This document shows, piece after piece, positions 28,800-39,831 of a stretch of DNA of 64,000 nt. This stretch comes from Kappaphycus alvarezii (lineage: Eukaryota; Rhodophyta; Florideophyceae; Gigartinales; Solieriaceae). The notes beneath the pieces are model-generated. The model was not told the DNA's origin, did not search any database, and worked only from the letters and a program-made list of their open reading frames with translations. Location of the stretch: assembly GCA_002205965.3 (NCBI GenBank), contig NADL03000483.1, forward strand, positions 1,860,001 to 1,924,000, written 5' to 3'. Made by a program: the position numbers and the translations under genes. Numbering within the stretch: position 1 is the first letter of the stretch; each line of letters begins with the position of its first letter.

Positions 28800-30295
28800 G
28801 CCAAACAAGGAAGTTGAATACAAGGACCTTCCACCCAATGCCAAGATCATACCCTCTCACCACTTCTTCCAACTTTGCTTCTCCGCTGATGCAGGGAAGT
28901 TGAAACTAAGGTGCTACTCGGTACCACATAGCAACAGGGACAAAGAGAAGCACACGGTCCATACTGATTCTTCAGTTGCATAGTTCGGCATAATCTGCGT
29001 CGTCCTTTCCATCCCCGCCATCCTCAAATTTCGTCTTGCTAGCATCGAAATCAAGCATGCTTACCTTCAAGCCGGTCCTTTTCCTCCCGACGTCTTCACA
29101 AGACCTCTAAAGGGTTGTGATTCCTCCTTACGTATACTCTGAAAAATATCAAACCCTCATAAGGTCTAGTTGAGTCCGGGTGTCCCTGGCAGCTAGTCGT
29201 TGAGGAATGGATGAAGAATTACTTTACGGAACCTATCCCTGGTCTGCCACAGTTGTTTGTCGACACAACTCCGACCTCTCCATAAGCCTAGTTATTGCAA
29301 AAGTCGTTGGTGACTTCCTTCTAGCCGGAACTTTGGACGCTTCCTATTCCTTCCACGACTAAATCCAGAAGCAATTTACTGCCGGCAACTTCGTTTTCAA
29401 AAAAGACTCTGCCTTCAATCTTCTGCACATCCACCAAGGAAGCGATAGTTCCGTTCACGTTGATATGCAAGAATACCTAGAAAAGATTTAGACTCTCCAA
29501 ATCGCCCTGTCCCGTCGTAAGCAAGCCTCGAAACCAGCCGAAACTGACGATTTAACATCATATCAGGCGCTCGCAGGGGATTTTAGCTTCACCGTCCATG
29601 GAGTTCTTCCTCAAGTATCTTTTACGGCAAGCTACATCCAGCCTGAGGTCGGTCGTCTCTTGTTGTCACATGTACTCACCGCCAATTCAATGCTTGCCGA
29701 GCTCCGCTCACTCTCTCCGACGATCATCTTCCTTTTTCCGAAGTCCATCAACAATCCTGCATACCTCGCGTTATCCGATGCCAGTCAAGGCTCAGCTTAC
29801 TACGGTAAAACAGGGTACCTGTCAGGGATATTCATTCCAGGGGGGGCGGGGAAATCTTCCATGTCCTCTATTGGAGCAGCAGTAAGCAGACAAGCGTTAG
29901 CTTCTCGATTCTAGCCGATGTGAGCGCTGCAGATCGGGCATATTTACTCGCAAACCACATCTAAGCCCCACACAAGAGTCCAAAGAAACTTACTTTTTTC
30001 CTCACAGCCGACTCACACGGATAGCATTCGTTAATCACCACAATTCTTGAGGGAAACGACCAGTGACATCGCCATCGTGGTCTTCCATTCTAGTTATTCA
30101 TTTGCATCAGGAGGGATCACCACAATGCAGTGGGTCAGTGGTCAGCAAAATCTCGCCGACGCCTTAACGAAACGCAATGTTGTTATGTTCCAAAAGTTTA
30201 ACGATTTGATGTCATCTGGTCTTTTAAATACAGGCATCCTACGTCATGCAAAGCGAATCAAGGGGACGGCAAGCAGTGCTAAAGGCTTTTTATAG
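28800..30295 (+). pseudogene. RT and RNase H region of the first copia element
   Basis: RT start: LPPNAKIIPSHHFFQL (28825) and HTVHTDSSVA, then EIKHAYLQAGPFPPDVFTRP (about 29050), and GDFLLAGTLDASYSFHD (about 29310), the position of the copia catalytic box. RNase H: YLALSDASQGSAYYGK (about 29760) and the end MQWVSGQQNLADALTKRN (30125). Stops occur throughout. Confidence 0.8.
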
Positions 30296-30389
30296 GTCTT
30301 CTTTATTCCTCATAGGACACCGCTATTTTCTTCTTGGGTCTTTTCTTAGTCTCTGTGCTTCAAATCTCTTCTTCTTCCTTTCGCGTCGA

Positions 30390-30539
30390 ATGGCTACCAG
30401 GATTCTTCCGTTTTTCATCCCTTTGCCTGTCTTCTGCCTCTTGAGCACTCTAATCACACTCTCCAGCTCAAATGCATCTCCGACACATTCCCTCAAAGCG
30501 CTTTCTCCCAGCTTCGGCGCAAATTGCTCCTCACTATAA
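30390..30539 (+). other. Short hydrophobic signal-peptide-like ORF after RNase H
   Basis: A 49-codon frame beginning MATRILPFFIPLPVFCLLS has a hydrophobic core followed by a Ser/Ala-rich tail. It lies in the same frame as the end of the RNase H ORF, but beyond its stop. It may be chance; a truncated envelope-like ORF cannot be shown. Confidence 0.25.
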
Positions 30540-30587
30540 ATTATCGTTCATCTCACCACGTCAAGGACCACAACATGGTCCACGGTC

Positions 30588-31309
30588 TCATCCATCTCGT
30601 CTCATTCGCATATCCGTACAAGGTAGACACTGTTGAGTCAGCTGTTCGAGCCAGGAGTCAATGTCATCAAGGAACGGCTGGTCTTCTTTCTTCAAATGGT
30701 ATCGTCTCATGTTTTTTTGTAATCGCCGCTGCACATCCGCAAGGCTACGGGCTAAGATTGATCCTCGTCGCAGAAAAACTTCCGGCTTTTTTTCCTTCAA
30801 GGGCTCGGATCGCATTTTCAAAAGCAGCCCACACGCACTCTCCGTGGGTTGAATGGCAAAAGACCGGCTGGTCTCTAGTAATTAATTTCATCGTGCGTAT
30901 TCCTCTATCGTGTGACCCAGGACCCATTCAAGGCAAAAAAATCATCCGGGTGGGCCTTGCAATAGTCGTTGAGCCAGTCCATGTACGCTGCTCGATTAAT
31001 AGAAGATTGATTGAGCTCAACAAGGGTTCATTACACAACCTCGTCGCTTTGTGCATTCAAGCCGCTCGTCACTGGACCTCAAACATCTTTTACATACGCC
31101 GGCTGCACCTCAAGGGTGTAGAAGTCGACCTCGCAAAACGTCTTCCTCCCTCCGAACTTGTTGTGCGACTCGTAGTACCTGTCGGCCAGGTAACTCTGTA
31201 CCCTTCCGGATGCCATTCTCAACGACTTAACTTCGTATCTCGGTGCTTTTTCTTCATTTGCCCTTGTGTTCTTGGCCTGTAGCAGACTAAGACAAAGAAG
31301 ATCCTTCAC
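30588..31309 (-). pseudogene. Antisense coding trace inside the copia element, function unknown
   Basis: On the strand opposite to the element a decayed protein can be followed across frames. It has a 76-codon start (31309-31079; MASGRVQSYLADRYYESHNK, GGRKTFCEVDFYTLEVQP) and a shifted continuation, SSDERLECTKRRGCV. Then come NQSSINRAAYMDWLNDYCKA and HPDDFFALNGSWVTR (to about 30905), and a basic end (DVQRRLQKNMRRYHLKKEDQ, DDIDSWLEQL). Composition looks coding rather than random. I recognise no domain. A captured host gene or an accessory antisense ORF are both possible. Confidence 0.55.
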
Positions 31310-31944
31310 TGTGAATGTCTTTCCAACTCACTCACGCATACAGGCCACAATTTTCCGAGCTTCATGTCTCTTCAACCCCAAGCGGAACGCCGCCATGAAC
31401 ATCGGTATCCAAATGTTATCCACAAGTGCTTCTACCTCTGTATCCTCTTCGTCTCCTTATGACTTTCTTAGTGCTGCAGTGGACATCAATACCCCCAAAC
31501 TTCAGCTCAAGTCCCTTACGAGCAGGCACTACGCCGCCCGTACCCTGACCTTGGCACTCTGTAGGTTGTAGGTAATGCACCAATCACGCGTTCAAGATTG
31601 GTGAGGTAGAAGGGGAGGCATCAATGTTAGTTTGCTATTCGCTGAAGGTAGTTGCAAACGTGATTTGATCGAGGTAATTGGTAAGGAAAGAAAAGGTGAG
31701 AACTGCGGTTCACTGTCAGATTCGCATTTGAGCAGCAGAAGGTCGCGGAAATAACTTCGTGGACAATGTCTGTCCCGGTAATGTACCGAAGTGACTAGAC
31801 AGGCGAAAGTCTCGCCGAAATGGTATAGATGTAATGCTAGTCGCCGACAAGAACTTCTTTCGAACTACAACGAGTATTACTGGTGTTGGCCTACCATCCA
31901 AAAAAATGTGGGAATTCATGCCAACGGGGAATGTGTGGCATTTA
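31310..31944. other. Gene-free end of the first copia element before its 3' LTR
   Basis: No coding sequence is supported. Several short ORFs on both strands have random-looking composition. A clear polypurine tract directly before 31945 is not visible. Confidence 0.35.
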
Positions 31945-32281
31945 CTAATCTAGGGTTGGTATTCCCGGCGTCGGTTAGCCGCCAAAATTAATTACAGTTT
32001 TTATTTTCCGTATTGTGCGCAAGGAGTCCTCCAATCTCTCCAGCCACTGTTCGATAAAAATTGACAAGCAACCGGGGTCGTTCTAACTCTCCGGGGGTAA
32101 GTGCTTGCCACCCATTCCACCTCGCCAGTCCTACCCTTTTCCAACCGTCCCGGATCTACCGCTCCCTTATCCATTACAGCACTGCTTACTGCCGGAGTAT
32201 TCTCACTTCCTCTACCACTCGCGCAATCGAAACGAGTACTAACCGTCCCTTTACCTCTCTCCGCGTACCGGTTCCCCAGAG
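31945..32281 (+). repeat. 3' LTR of the first copia element
   Basis: It is a direct copy of 24896-25230 with scattered substitutions, mostly in the last 60 bp. The region after it up to 32730 holds no supported gene; GCTCTACAGTACAGTACATC at about 32513-32532 is another TACAGTA cluster. Confidence 0.9.
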
Positions 32282-32730
32282 ATCGTCTACTGCACAATCT
32301 ATTTTATCGCACATGCCGCCATATGTGATCGATGAGGACTACTCGGTTAGCTCAGCTGGATTATGCAGCGGAAATTTGTCATACTTGTACCATAAATTAT
32401 TATTGATCATGCCACCTAGCCCGTTAAAGATAGGCAATTGTCAAATTAAGAGCCCCATCTGTCTTTCTTGGTTTCTTCCTAGGTCACGTAAAGCACAAGA
32501 TCTTCAATGAAACGCTCTACAGTACAGTACATCAGGAGTAGATTCAAATATCTTTAATGTAAGCCCATGTGTAAATTTTCATTAAAAGCAACGCTTGTGC
32601 ATGGATCCGCTTGTCAACAGTGGTATCAATCAAGAACGTGGCTACAATCTTTTTAGCCACAAACCAAGCTCGCTTACTAGCGCCTCTTCCGTCCGGCAAA
32701 ATTTATTTTGCCGAACTGATGCTCTGCTGT

Positions 32731-33010
32731 TGTGAGCAGCTACGGCGCGAAAGTTTGTAAATCCAGAAGTGTCTGAAAGTCCGATGCCTCTCGTTTTTAC
32801 TGAAAGGAATATTCTACCTTTAAGTACTGTTCTGTGTTTCCTAAAAAGGAAACTGACACGTTTTTCCTGGAACAAGTGTTTTCTAATCGGTAACTGCTAC
32901 CCAAGATGGCGCAGTCGTCGGTTTCAGGCAGTGTTGGATATTAGTTTACGGTTCATGTAGGTGTGCCACCCACTAAACTCCACTTCGTCAAAGACCAAGC
33001 TTTTTCTTCG
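32731..33010 (-). repeat. 3' LTR of the gypsy element
   Basis: On the plus strand it begins TGTGAGCAGCTACGGCGCG and aligns to 37759 onward (ATTCTACCTTTAAGTA, GAACAAGTG, CTAATCGG, GTGCCACCCACTAAA) with many substitutions. The right limit is approximate. Confidence 0.8.
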
Positions 33011-33202
33011 CTTTGATAAACATTTTCGATCGCGTGTTCTTACGCTTTAAAAACCTTGTAACCACACCAGGGACATCATCGAAGATGCGTGCAAGTGCTT
33101 CGAGAGTGTCCCCAGATTTTAATAATCCTTTCCAACGCACTTGGACGAAAAGATTACAATTGTCCTCACCTCGGCTGAGAATCTGGCTACCGACAAACCA
33201 TT

Positions 33203-34543
33203 TCAGGAAGAGAGGACACGCGTCATGATGGCAGATTGGTCTAAAGAGGCGTCGTGGTAGAACTTCAGACGGGTCCCATGCACGTTTTCAACGGTTCCAT
33301 TTTGCAAATCTTCAACCTGAAAGACATAATCAGAGAGCGATTGGACAATACGGAGCGTACCACGCCAACGTAAAGCCAAATTTTCTCCAACCGCAAAGTT
33401 TTCCCGTGCAACTAAAACAAAATATTCCGCGGAGATATTAGGTGTGTGCCTTTTGAAGCACGGTTTCGAAATTTTCCTCGATGATGCTGTAACACGTTGT
33501 TCATTACAGAATGCAAGTCCGCAATCAATGAACTCAACTTCCACACTGAGGCAGCGTTCCGGTTGGACAAAGGTGATGTTGACAGGTGTGACAGTAACAC
33601 AGCGTAAAAAGGTGGCAATTGGTGGGGTGGGTTCCATTCCGAGAACATCAGTTATTTGCGCGACGTTGTTGCGTGATGGGGAAAGAGCGTTGTTCATAGC
33701 ACTCTGAATGATCGGAAGGAGATCGGACCACTCCTTAAAATCCATTTGAAGCTCGGAAACCAGCGCGCGGAATGTACGCAAACTTCCTTACCAAGACGCT
33801 TGACTGCACCATTACTCCACGGTGTATATGGCAAGATGAAATGGTGAGGGACCCGTTAACCTTTTGTGACTCTTTGAACTGTGTTGTTCTTGAAGTGGTT
33901 TGGCCTGTCGGACATTGAACCCTTGGGAATGCTGAAGGTTGCGCACCAGTCAGTTATGGTGAGCGCGGCGTTCTCAGCAGCAGTGCCTGGTGTAGAAAAG
34001 AACCACTTTTAGTCGTAGTAGTCGTCTCGGACAATGAGAATATACTTCTGTGCTGTGCAACTGGGACCAATTTCGAGATAGTCGAATTTTAACAGGTCGT
34101 TCGGATGAGTACCACGAATGTCGGGTCCGAAAGGACGCGGCAGCTCCGTACCTCCTAACGTAGAGATGCAGTGAATACATGCCTTCACAAATGTTTGTAC
34201 GTCAGCAGGCAGCGTGCTCTAGTAATAGATCTCTATCAATATTGACAGCGTTACTTGGCGACCGCGATGACCTGCAGGACTGGTGTGGGTAATGATGAGG
34301 AGACGGAGCTGGATTTGGCTTGCGCTGTCTGAAATCAAAATGGCACCATTTGAAACTACCAATATTCGGTCTACGAGGCGAGAGATATCCGGTCGATTCG
34401 TGAGGTTTTCGTTCTGAGCTTTCTTGACTTTTTCCGATGATGGCCAACAAAAGGTGTCGGATAATGTAGAAGGCAAAATAGGAACCTACAGCAGGCGACG
34501 TACGACTTTGGGCGCTGACCATGTTGTGAGCATGTCTGCCCAA
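33203..34543 (-). pseudogene. Integrase of the gypsy element
   Basis: Across frames: an HHCC finger with CIHC near 34165, FDYLEIGPSCTAQKYILIV (first Asp region, about 34080-34030), ITDWCATFSIPKGSMSD (second Asp, about 33890), HHFILPYTPWSNGAVKRLGK (about 33840-33785; Lys where the catalytic Glu is expected), then the open 192-codon C-terminal part with WSDLLPIIQSAMNNALSPS and FAVGENLALRWRGTLRIVQ (chromodomain-like barrel position). Confidence 0.8.
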
Positions 34544-35178
34544 AACTTATCTATTCCGCTGATGTGAAAGCAAGTTTATGAGTACGCGCTCGGACGTACA
34601 GCTCAATGAAGTACCTTTCGTGTCGACGATTGGCTAAGATCAGGAACAAAGGAGAGTAGATCTACAAGAAAGATAGGTTTTTATGGTCTGTGAACAGGTC
34701 AAACCCTGCTGCTATAGCTGCGAGCCAGTGCATGAGTTCCACAGTAGCCATGATGGCAACACCTTCTTTCTCAAGTTTAGACCAACAAAGCTGCATGGCG
34801 TTAAATATTCCTGAACAGAAAGCAAGAGGGCTGTGGCGCTGCTTCGCGTGAGGCTTAGATTAGTCATCGTACGGGACTTGAGTGAAAATCCCTAACCAGA
34901 CGATGTCAGAAGCTCTTGTGTAAATTTAAAGCCATTGCTCTTCATCGCGATGCGGTAGTTCGGCTAACTCCCTATTGCAGCGTTTGAACATGAAGAGTTC
35001 GTTGTGACCCCATCCCATGTTCTTCAGATCAACAGACGCAACAGCTCGCTTATTTATCTTCCCTGATAGCACATAAACTCATTTCATGAATTCGTTTAGC
35101 GAAAATATGAGGTTAGAGAAGTCATTGATCCCTTTCTTTACCGATTGAAGGGCACAAATAAATTGCTCCAGGTGAGAC

Positions 35179-35856
35179 CTAGAAGTGGGAGTTGTTTTTA
35201 AGCAGGCCGTCCAGTTGTTGTGGATCGCAGCGGATGCTATCAGTGGACACCACCCGACCGCACCAACAAATGGAGATAGCAAACAGGGCACAATTTTTGG
35301 GGTAAAACCGGATGGAAAACTGTGCAAATGTGCAAAAGTGGAGGCAAATTCCGTCCAGTAGGTCCCTGACTGTTGGATTATGTAAAAGCATGTCGTCAAG
35401 CCAATACAGGAGTTGGATGAAAAGGTCTTTTGGGAGAATGTCAACCAAGACGGACTGTAAATGTGTGGTTGCATTTATGGTACCATATAACACTCGCGTA
35501 TGTGAGAAAACACCATCAGGAGTGATGAACTACTGCAACTTATATGAATCCTTATCCAAAGGAAATTTACAGTATCTGTGAGGCAAGTCAAATGTAGCAA
35601 AGACCCTAGAACCCGCTAGCTTCAAAAATTCTCTATCTATGTTTCGCATGGGGTACCAATGCTTCATACTATACCTTTTTATAGGCCTAAGATCAACTGT
35701 AAATCGCAATCTAGCTGGCCTTGGCTTCGAGAGAATGAGTGCTGCTGGAGCCCATGGGTATGCCGGACAAGGATACGCCATACCAGTTCTCAATAGCTCC
35801 GAGACAAACCGTTCTAGAAACCTTCTTTGGTCCTGAAAGTATTTGCGTAGCAGCAC
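35179..35856 (-). pseudogene. Reverse transcriptase of the gypsy element
   Basis: The first frame (35856-35530) has ELLRTGMAYPCPAYPWAPAA, RLRFTVDLRPIKRYSMKHWY and VFATFDLPHRYCKFPLDKDS, with the first catalytic Asp in FDL. The second frame (35493-35179) has LYGTINATTHLQ and LLYWLDDMLLHN, the catalytic LDD. A frameshift near 35510 separates them; both active-site motifs survive. Confidence 0.88.
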
Positions 35857-36314
35857 ACGGACAGGAGTGTCATATGGCGTAGCCTTGATTTTCAGAGGCC
35901 TGACCTGTGGAGACGGTCTCGAAGACAGAGATGTGCGAAAGATGTCGATGTGAGCGTTTTGGAGTTCTTTGGCCTGTTCCTCTCCTGGAACATTTTGGAC
36001 TGCTGCTGCAACCGTATCATTAACTGATGATCGAATTTTTTCGTGTTGATCTTCATCGAAGGGATCCAGGAGTGCAGGGTCAGGGAATCGATCATAATTT
36101 TGCGTACCGTGTTGTAATTAACCCTTAAAAGCTCGGTTGTTAAGGCTTCTAGTCCCAATGTGTTGGAGGAAACATGTAGTAGGGCAATTATTAGACGGCT
36201 GGCATGCCCGTCGGCGGCGACGAATGTTTTATTTCCCACGTCTGAGCAGTCTGAACCATTAAGAACGAATCTGCTGTTATCGAAAAGTGTGCAGATGTCT
36301 ACTCGGAGGTGTTT

Positions 36315-36674
36315 CTAATCGTGTCTGCGGATAAGAAGGTCTTCGCAGGCAATGTTGTCGTCCGCCACCAGGAATGATACGTTCATCAATGCAAGATTAC
36401 CAGAGGCGAGATAAAGTGCGAATCGTGGTGAGTTCCTCATCCTTGAGATTGTAAGCTTCTGTGCATGGTTGGCCTTCTTTCTTTTCAAAGCAAAGGACAG
36501 CGTTATTTCTTCAATGGCCACCACTTCTCCAACTCCTTTGGCAGCTGTGGCTTCGGCGAGCCATGGTAAGACGATGCTGTCATCGTCCCCGTCATCACAA
36601 CGTCCACTCGAGTCCAGACAGACCGTGCTCTTAGACACGGTAACGTAGAATTCGGTATCGTGCGATAAGCGCAA
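36315..36674 (-). pseudogene. Protease-like segment of the gypsy element
   Basis: A 119-codon segment between gag and RT. CLDSSGRCDDGDDDSIVL is followed by a linker and ends SGNLALMNVSFLVADDN, which resembles the flap-to-end part of gypsy proteases. A clean D-T/S-G is not seen, so this is by position and weak likeness. Nearby 35892-36239 (-) continues the same polyprotein. The gag part at 36675-37439 is too broken to read. Confidence 0.5.
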
Positions 36675-37439
36675 ACTCCCTACTGTTCCAGAGCTGCCTT
36701 GATTCTTTCTGTTCTTCTGAGAGCGTGTAGAGCGCGAAAGTCCATCTGCGACCTTCTTGGAAGCAATAATGGCCTTGAGAGCTTTCTATTCTTGATGAAT
36801 GGCTGACTGGCAGATGTCAATGCATTGTCGTTCTTCGGCTTTATCGCAAGGCAGGTGAGGGCAAAAGGGAGGGGGTCTCTGAGATGTGCCCTTCCACGGG
36901 AAAGGATTCGTGGAGGCGACAGAATCAGAGTGCTACTTATCGACGAAATTCGCTGGCGGCTCGTGTTGTGAGGTTTTTTGACGAACTACGCGGTTTCAAT
37001 GGTCCCGGTTTGGTCGGTAGACTATCGTCAATGATCTGAAAAGCTTCGGCGACATTCATTGCATTTTCCATGAAACCTTTGAAATTGCTGTTGAGCGAAG
37101 CGTGAACCAACTACATATCTGTCTGCAGCCTTTGCTGCAGAGCTCTTCGCTTGATCGCATAAATCAGATAGCCTACAGCCAGTTTCGAGTGTTGTTTCTT
37201 TACCTATTTGAGCCCATTGCGGTATAAGACAAAGAAATAAGCCATAAAGAAGTGCTTCGTACGTGAACGGGAGAATGTGTCTGTCATTTCAATGCTTAAT
37301 TCACGTCTGATGATTGTCCCGATTGCTGCAATGGTCATTAAATCTTTGTCTTCTTCTGTCTCCGATTCAAGATACGCGCCAAGTTTTTCTTCGGTCTATT
37401 CATCAAGTTCGTTAACGCCAGAGATATAATCCAAATCAA

Positions 37440-37751
37440 TCAAAGATTGGATCCACTCACTTTCGACATAGAACAGTAGATGAACTTGGCGCACAGGTTC
37501 CATGGCCGTGGCATCCGGTACCGTAAGCTGAAGGGCCCGGGTTTCACGTTTTTGAAATATTGATCATACTGACGCAGAAATACTCGAATCGTCCACGGTG
37601 GTTTAGAAAGCCAACGCGGGTGGTTTACCGAGAGAGCGACAGAAGACGGTGGATAAGGTATGTATTGCTCATTTTCATTTTCGAACGAAGGCGTTGATGC
37701 AGAAACTATAGATTTGATCGAAAGAAATACTGTTGAACCGCTGTATCGCAT
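37440..37751 (-). pseudogene. Gag N-terminal segment of the gypsy element
   Basis: A 103-codon frame starting at 37751, only 8 bp inside the LTR edge. It contains WLSKPPWTIRVFLRQYDQYF, like the N-terminal capsid motif (W...FL..Y..Y) of many gypsy gags. The short distance to the LTR leaves no obvious primer binding site. Confidence 0.55.
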
Positions 37752-37758
37752 TCATCAC

Positions 37759-38110
37759 TGTGAGCAGTTGCGGCGCGAAGTTTTGCGAATCTAGAAATGT
37801 TTGAAAGTCCTATGACTCTCATATTTACTGAGATGAATATTCTACCTTTAAGTAATGTTATTTGTTTTCTAGAAAGGAAACGGGGAAGTGTTTCCTAGAA
37901 CAAGTGCTTCCTAATCGGGAACTGTTACCCACGATGACGCCATCTTGGGTTACAGGGAGCTTTGGATATCAACTTACCAATCATGTGGATGTGCCATCCA
38001 CTAAAGCTGCAGAGAAGTTTGATAGTACCGACTTGGGGGACGAAAAAGAGAGCCAGACTTCCTATTACTACGAGGTACTGTAAGTTCTCAAAAAAATGAC
38101 ATTTTCTTCG
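37759..38110 (-). repeat. 5' LTR of the gypsy element
   Basis: On the plus strand it begins TGTGAGCAGTTGCGGCGCG and is collinear with the left copy; after GCCATCCACTAAA it has about 50 bp more than the left copy before similarity resumes at ATTTTCTTCGC. From about 38110 to 38560 there is no supported gene. Confidence 0.75.
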
Positions 38111-38570
38111 CGTGCAAGCGTATTTTTTTATTTTGATTTGGGTAGAACGACCAATTGCCGCGCGCCATTTGGCTACTTTACGAATAACGCAGTAGAATTT
38201 CAGAAATAGTTTGTGGCTAACTACCCTGCGAAGAGAAAGTGGAAAGAAATAGGCATAAATTTACAGAAATCCATTTGTTTTGATTTACGCAAGCACGATC
38301 CGTGAATATATGCCCGCAAGCCCTAGTACCCTCTCAGTCCCCGTGACCCGCACGTAAATGGGTCTCGGAAGACAGAAAGACCACACCGCGGCTAAATCAC
38401 TCGCTAGCAGGAAGGAGTGGGCTCAGGCCACGGCTCTCCTTACGCAGCATAGGAGCTCAGCACCTATCACTAACGCAGTTAGCTCTACTATGCCACTGGC
38501 AACAGTATAAAGATACTGGGACTATCAAAGAGAGTACCAATGTTTTATCCCTCGCCGGCGCACCATTTTT

Positions 38571-39535
38571 ATGTCGCAGTTCTCCGTCAACTTCAATGCT
38601 GTCACAGATATAATGTCGCAGAGTATGTTTCGATTCCGTAAGGCAAATGTCCTGCAAATGGTACCTGCGCTTGTTTGGCAGAAGACAGGTCGCCCTTCTC
38701 AACGCAACCGTTACGCCTGTACCGCTCTACTAGTAACTTGCATTATACTGCGCAGATTGGCAAGTCCAGCAAGGTGGGTGGACATGGAATTTGTATTTGG
38801 AATACACGCATCTGAACTATCGGAACCATTCTGGAAAGGATTAGAAGAATTTCTCTCCGTAAGAGAGCATCTGGTGTGTAACTTTCCTGTATCATTGGTA
38901 GAAAATAAAGAAAAATCATCCGCCACGGCTTTTTAAGACAAGACAGGTGACTTGGACAATTCATTGGATTCATAGACAAAATAATGATTGGGATTGCAAG
39001 ACCAGGCAACTACGAAGCACAAAATGAGCCGTAAAACGGTCAAAAAAGAAAGCACGAGCTAAATTATCGAGCCGTTTCAGCTCTGGGTGGCCTCATTTTG
39101 CATATCACTGGGCCGATGAAAGGACGCCGTCACGATTTGACGCTGTACATGCAGAGTGGATTGGATGAGATTCTGTCAGATGCGTTGCTTTTTGATGGGA
39201 AATAGTACTTTATCTATGGATACTCGGGATATAATCAGCGAGTGTTCATGGAGGCTCCATTTCAGGGATCATGCTTAACCCAAGCACGGACAAGATCCAA
39301 CAAGGCAATGTCGAAAGCACGTTTCACTGTAGAATGGATATTCGAGGAGGTTAAGCTGCATTTCACTACCTTAGACTATAAGCGAAAAATGCGTGTAGGG
39401 CAGTCGCCATTCGGAGCTTTATATATTTCTGCGATGCTTCTAACTAACATGCGGAATTGTGTGTATCCAAATACTGTAGCTCAGTACTTTAAATGCACTC
39501 AGCCTTCGCTAGAGGACTCCAAATCCCTGCAGTAA
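38571..39535 (+). pseudogene. Harbinger transposase 1
   Basis: The N-terminal part (38571-38936) reads MFRFRKANVLQMVPAL, LRRLASPARWVDMEFVFGIH, SELSEPFW. After a break the catalytic part follows: GIARPGNYEAQN, KRKHELNYRAVSALGGLI, GPMKGRRHDLTLYMQSGLD, DGK (then TAG), YSGYNQRVF, and ARFTVEWIFEEVK with the catalytic Glu. Stops at about 39031 and 39204 and a gap near 38940 inactivate it. The second catalytic Asp position (YrDnGYN in the sister copy) is YSGYN here. Confidence 0.85.
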
Positions 39536-39831
39536 AGCCCTCGCCCGAGGGGCGAGGATAAGTTCCGCCCAATGCGAGGCTTTTCGAGCTTTGACGCGGA
39601 CTTTACTCCGTCCAAAGCCCCACAGGGATCCCTGGGAGTGTTTTTGAGCACTTTAGGAGGCCGTTCTGCAATCGTCATGCGTCAATTTGGTCCAGAAGCT
39701 CCCAGCAAGGCTGTTTTTACTTGTGTAGGTAGGTACCACTTTCTAGATGCGGTAGATGCGAATGTATCTAGCATATGCTTGGACTTCTCCAGCTCTAGCT
39801 TTACAAGGGCCTCACGTTTTTCGTGGCGGAA

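Larger units (their letters stand above)
24896..32281 (+). mobile_element. Ty1/copia-type LTR retrotransposon, full length but inactivated
   Basis: It is flanked by two direct LTRs (24896-25230 and 31945-32281) that are about 95% identical by eye. Between them, in copia order, lie gag (25251-26560), aspartic protease (26570-27040), integrase (about 27380-28180), RT (28800-29500) and RNase H (29500-30295). Integrase before RT defines copia. All coding parts carry stops and frameshifts, and the protease active site reads VNSG instead of V-D-S/T-G. An extra 1.6 kb between the RNase H end and the 3' LTR contains an antisense coding trace. It sits directly next to an R2-like fragment on the left and close to a gypsy LTR on the right. 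Confidence 0.9.
32731..38110 (-). mobile_element. Ty3/gypsy-type LTR retrotransposon, full length but inactivated
   Basis: Two diverged direct repeats (32731 to about 33010 and 37759 to about 38110; roughly 75-80% by eye) flank a minus-strand retroelement. From right to left it has a gag start (37751), protease-like segment (36674-36315), RT (35856-35179), HHCC finger and integrase (about 34300-33780), and integrase C-terminus (33781-33203). RT before integrase defines the gypsy order. The LTRs are older than those of the neighbouring copia element. The third integrase catalytic residue (Glu) appears to be Lys (GAVKRL). Confidence 0.85.
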
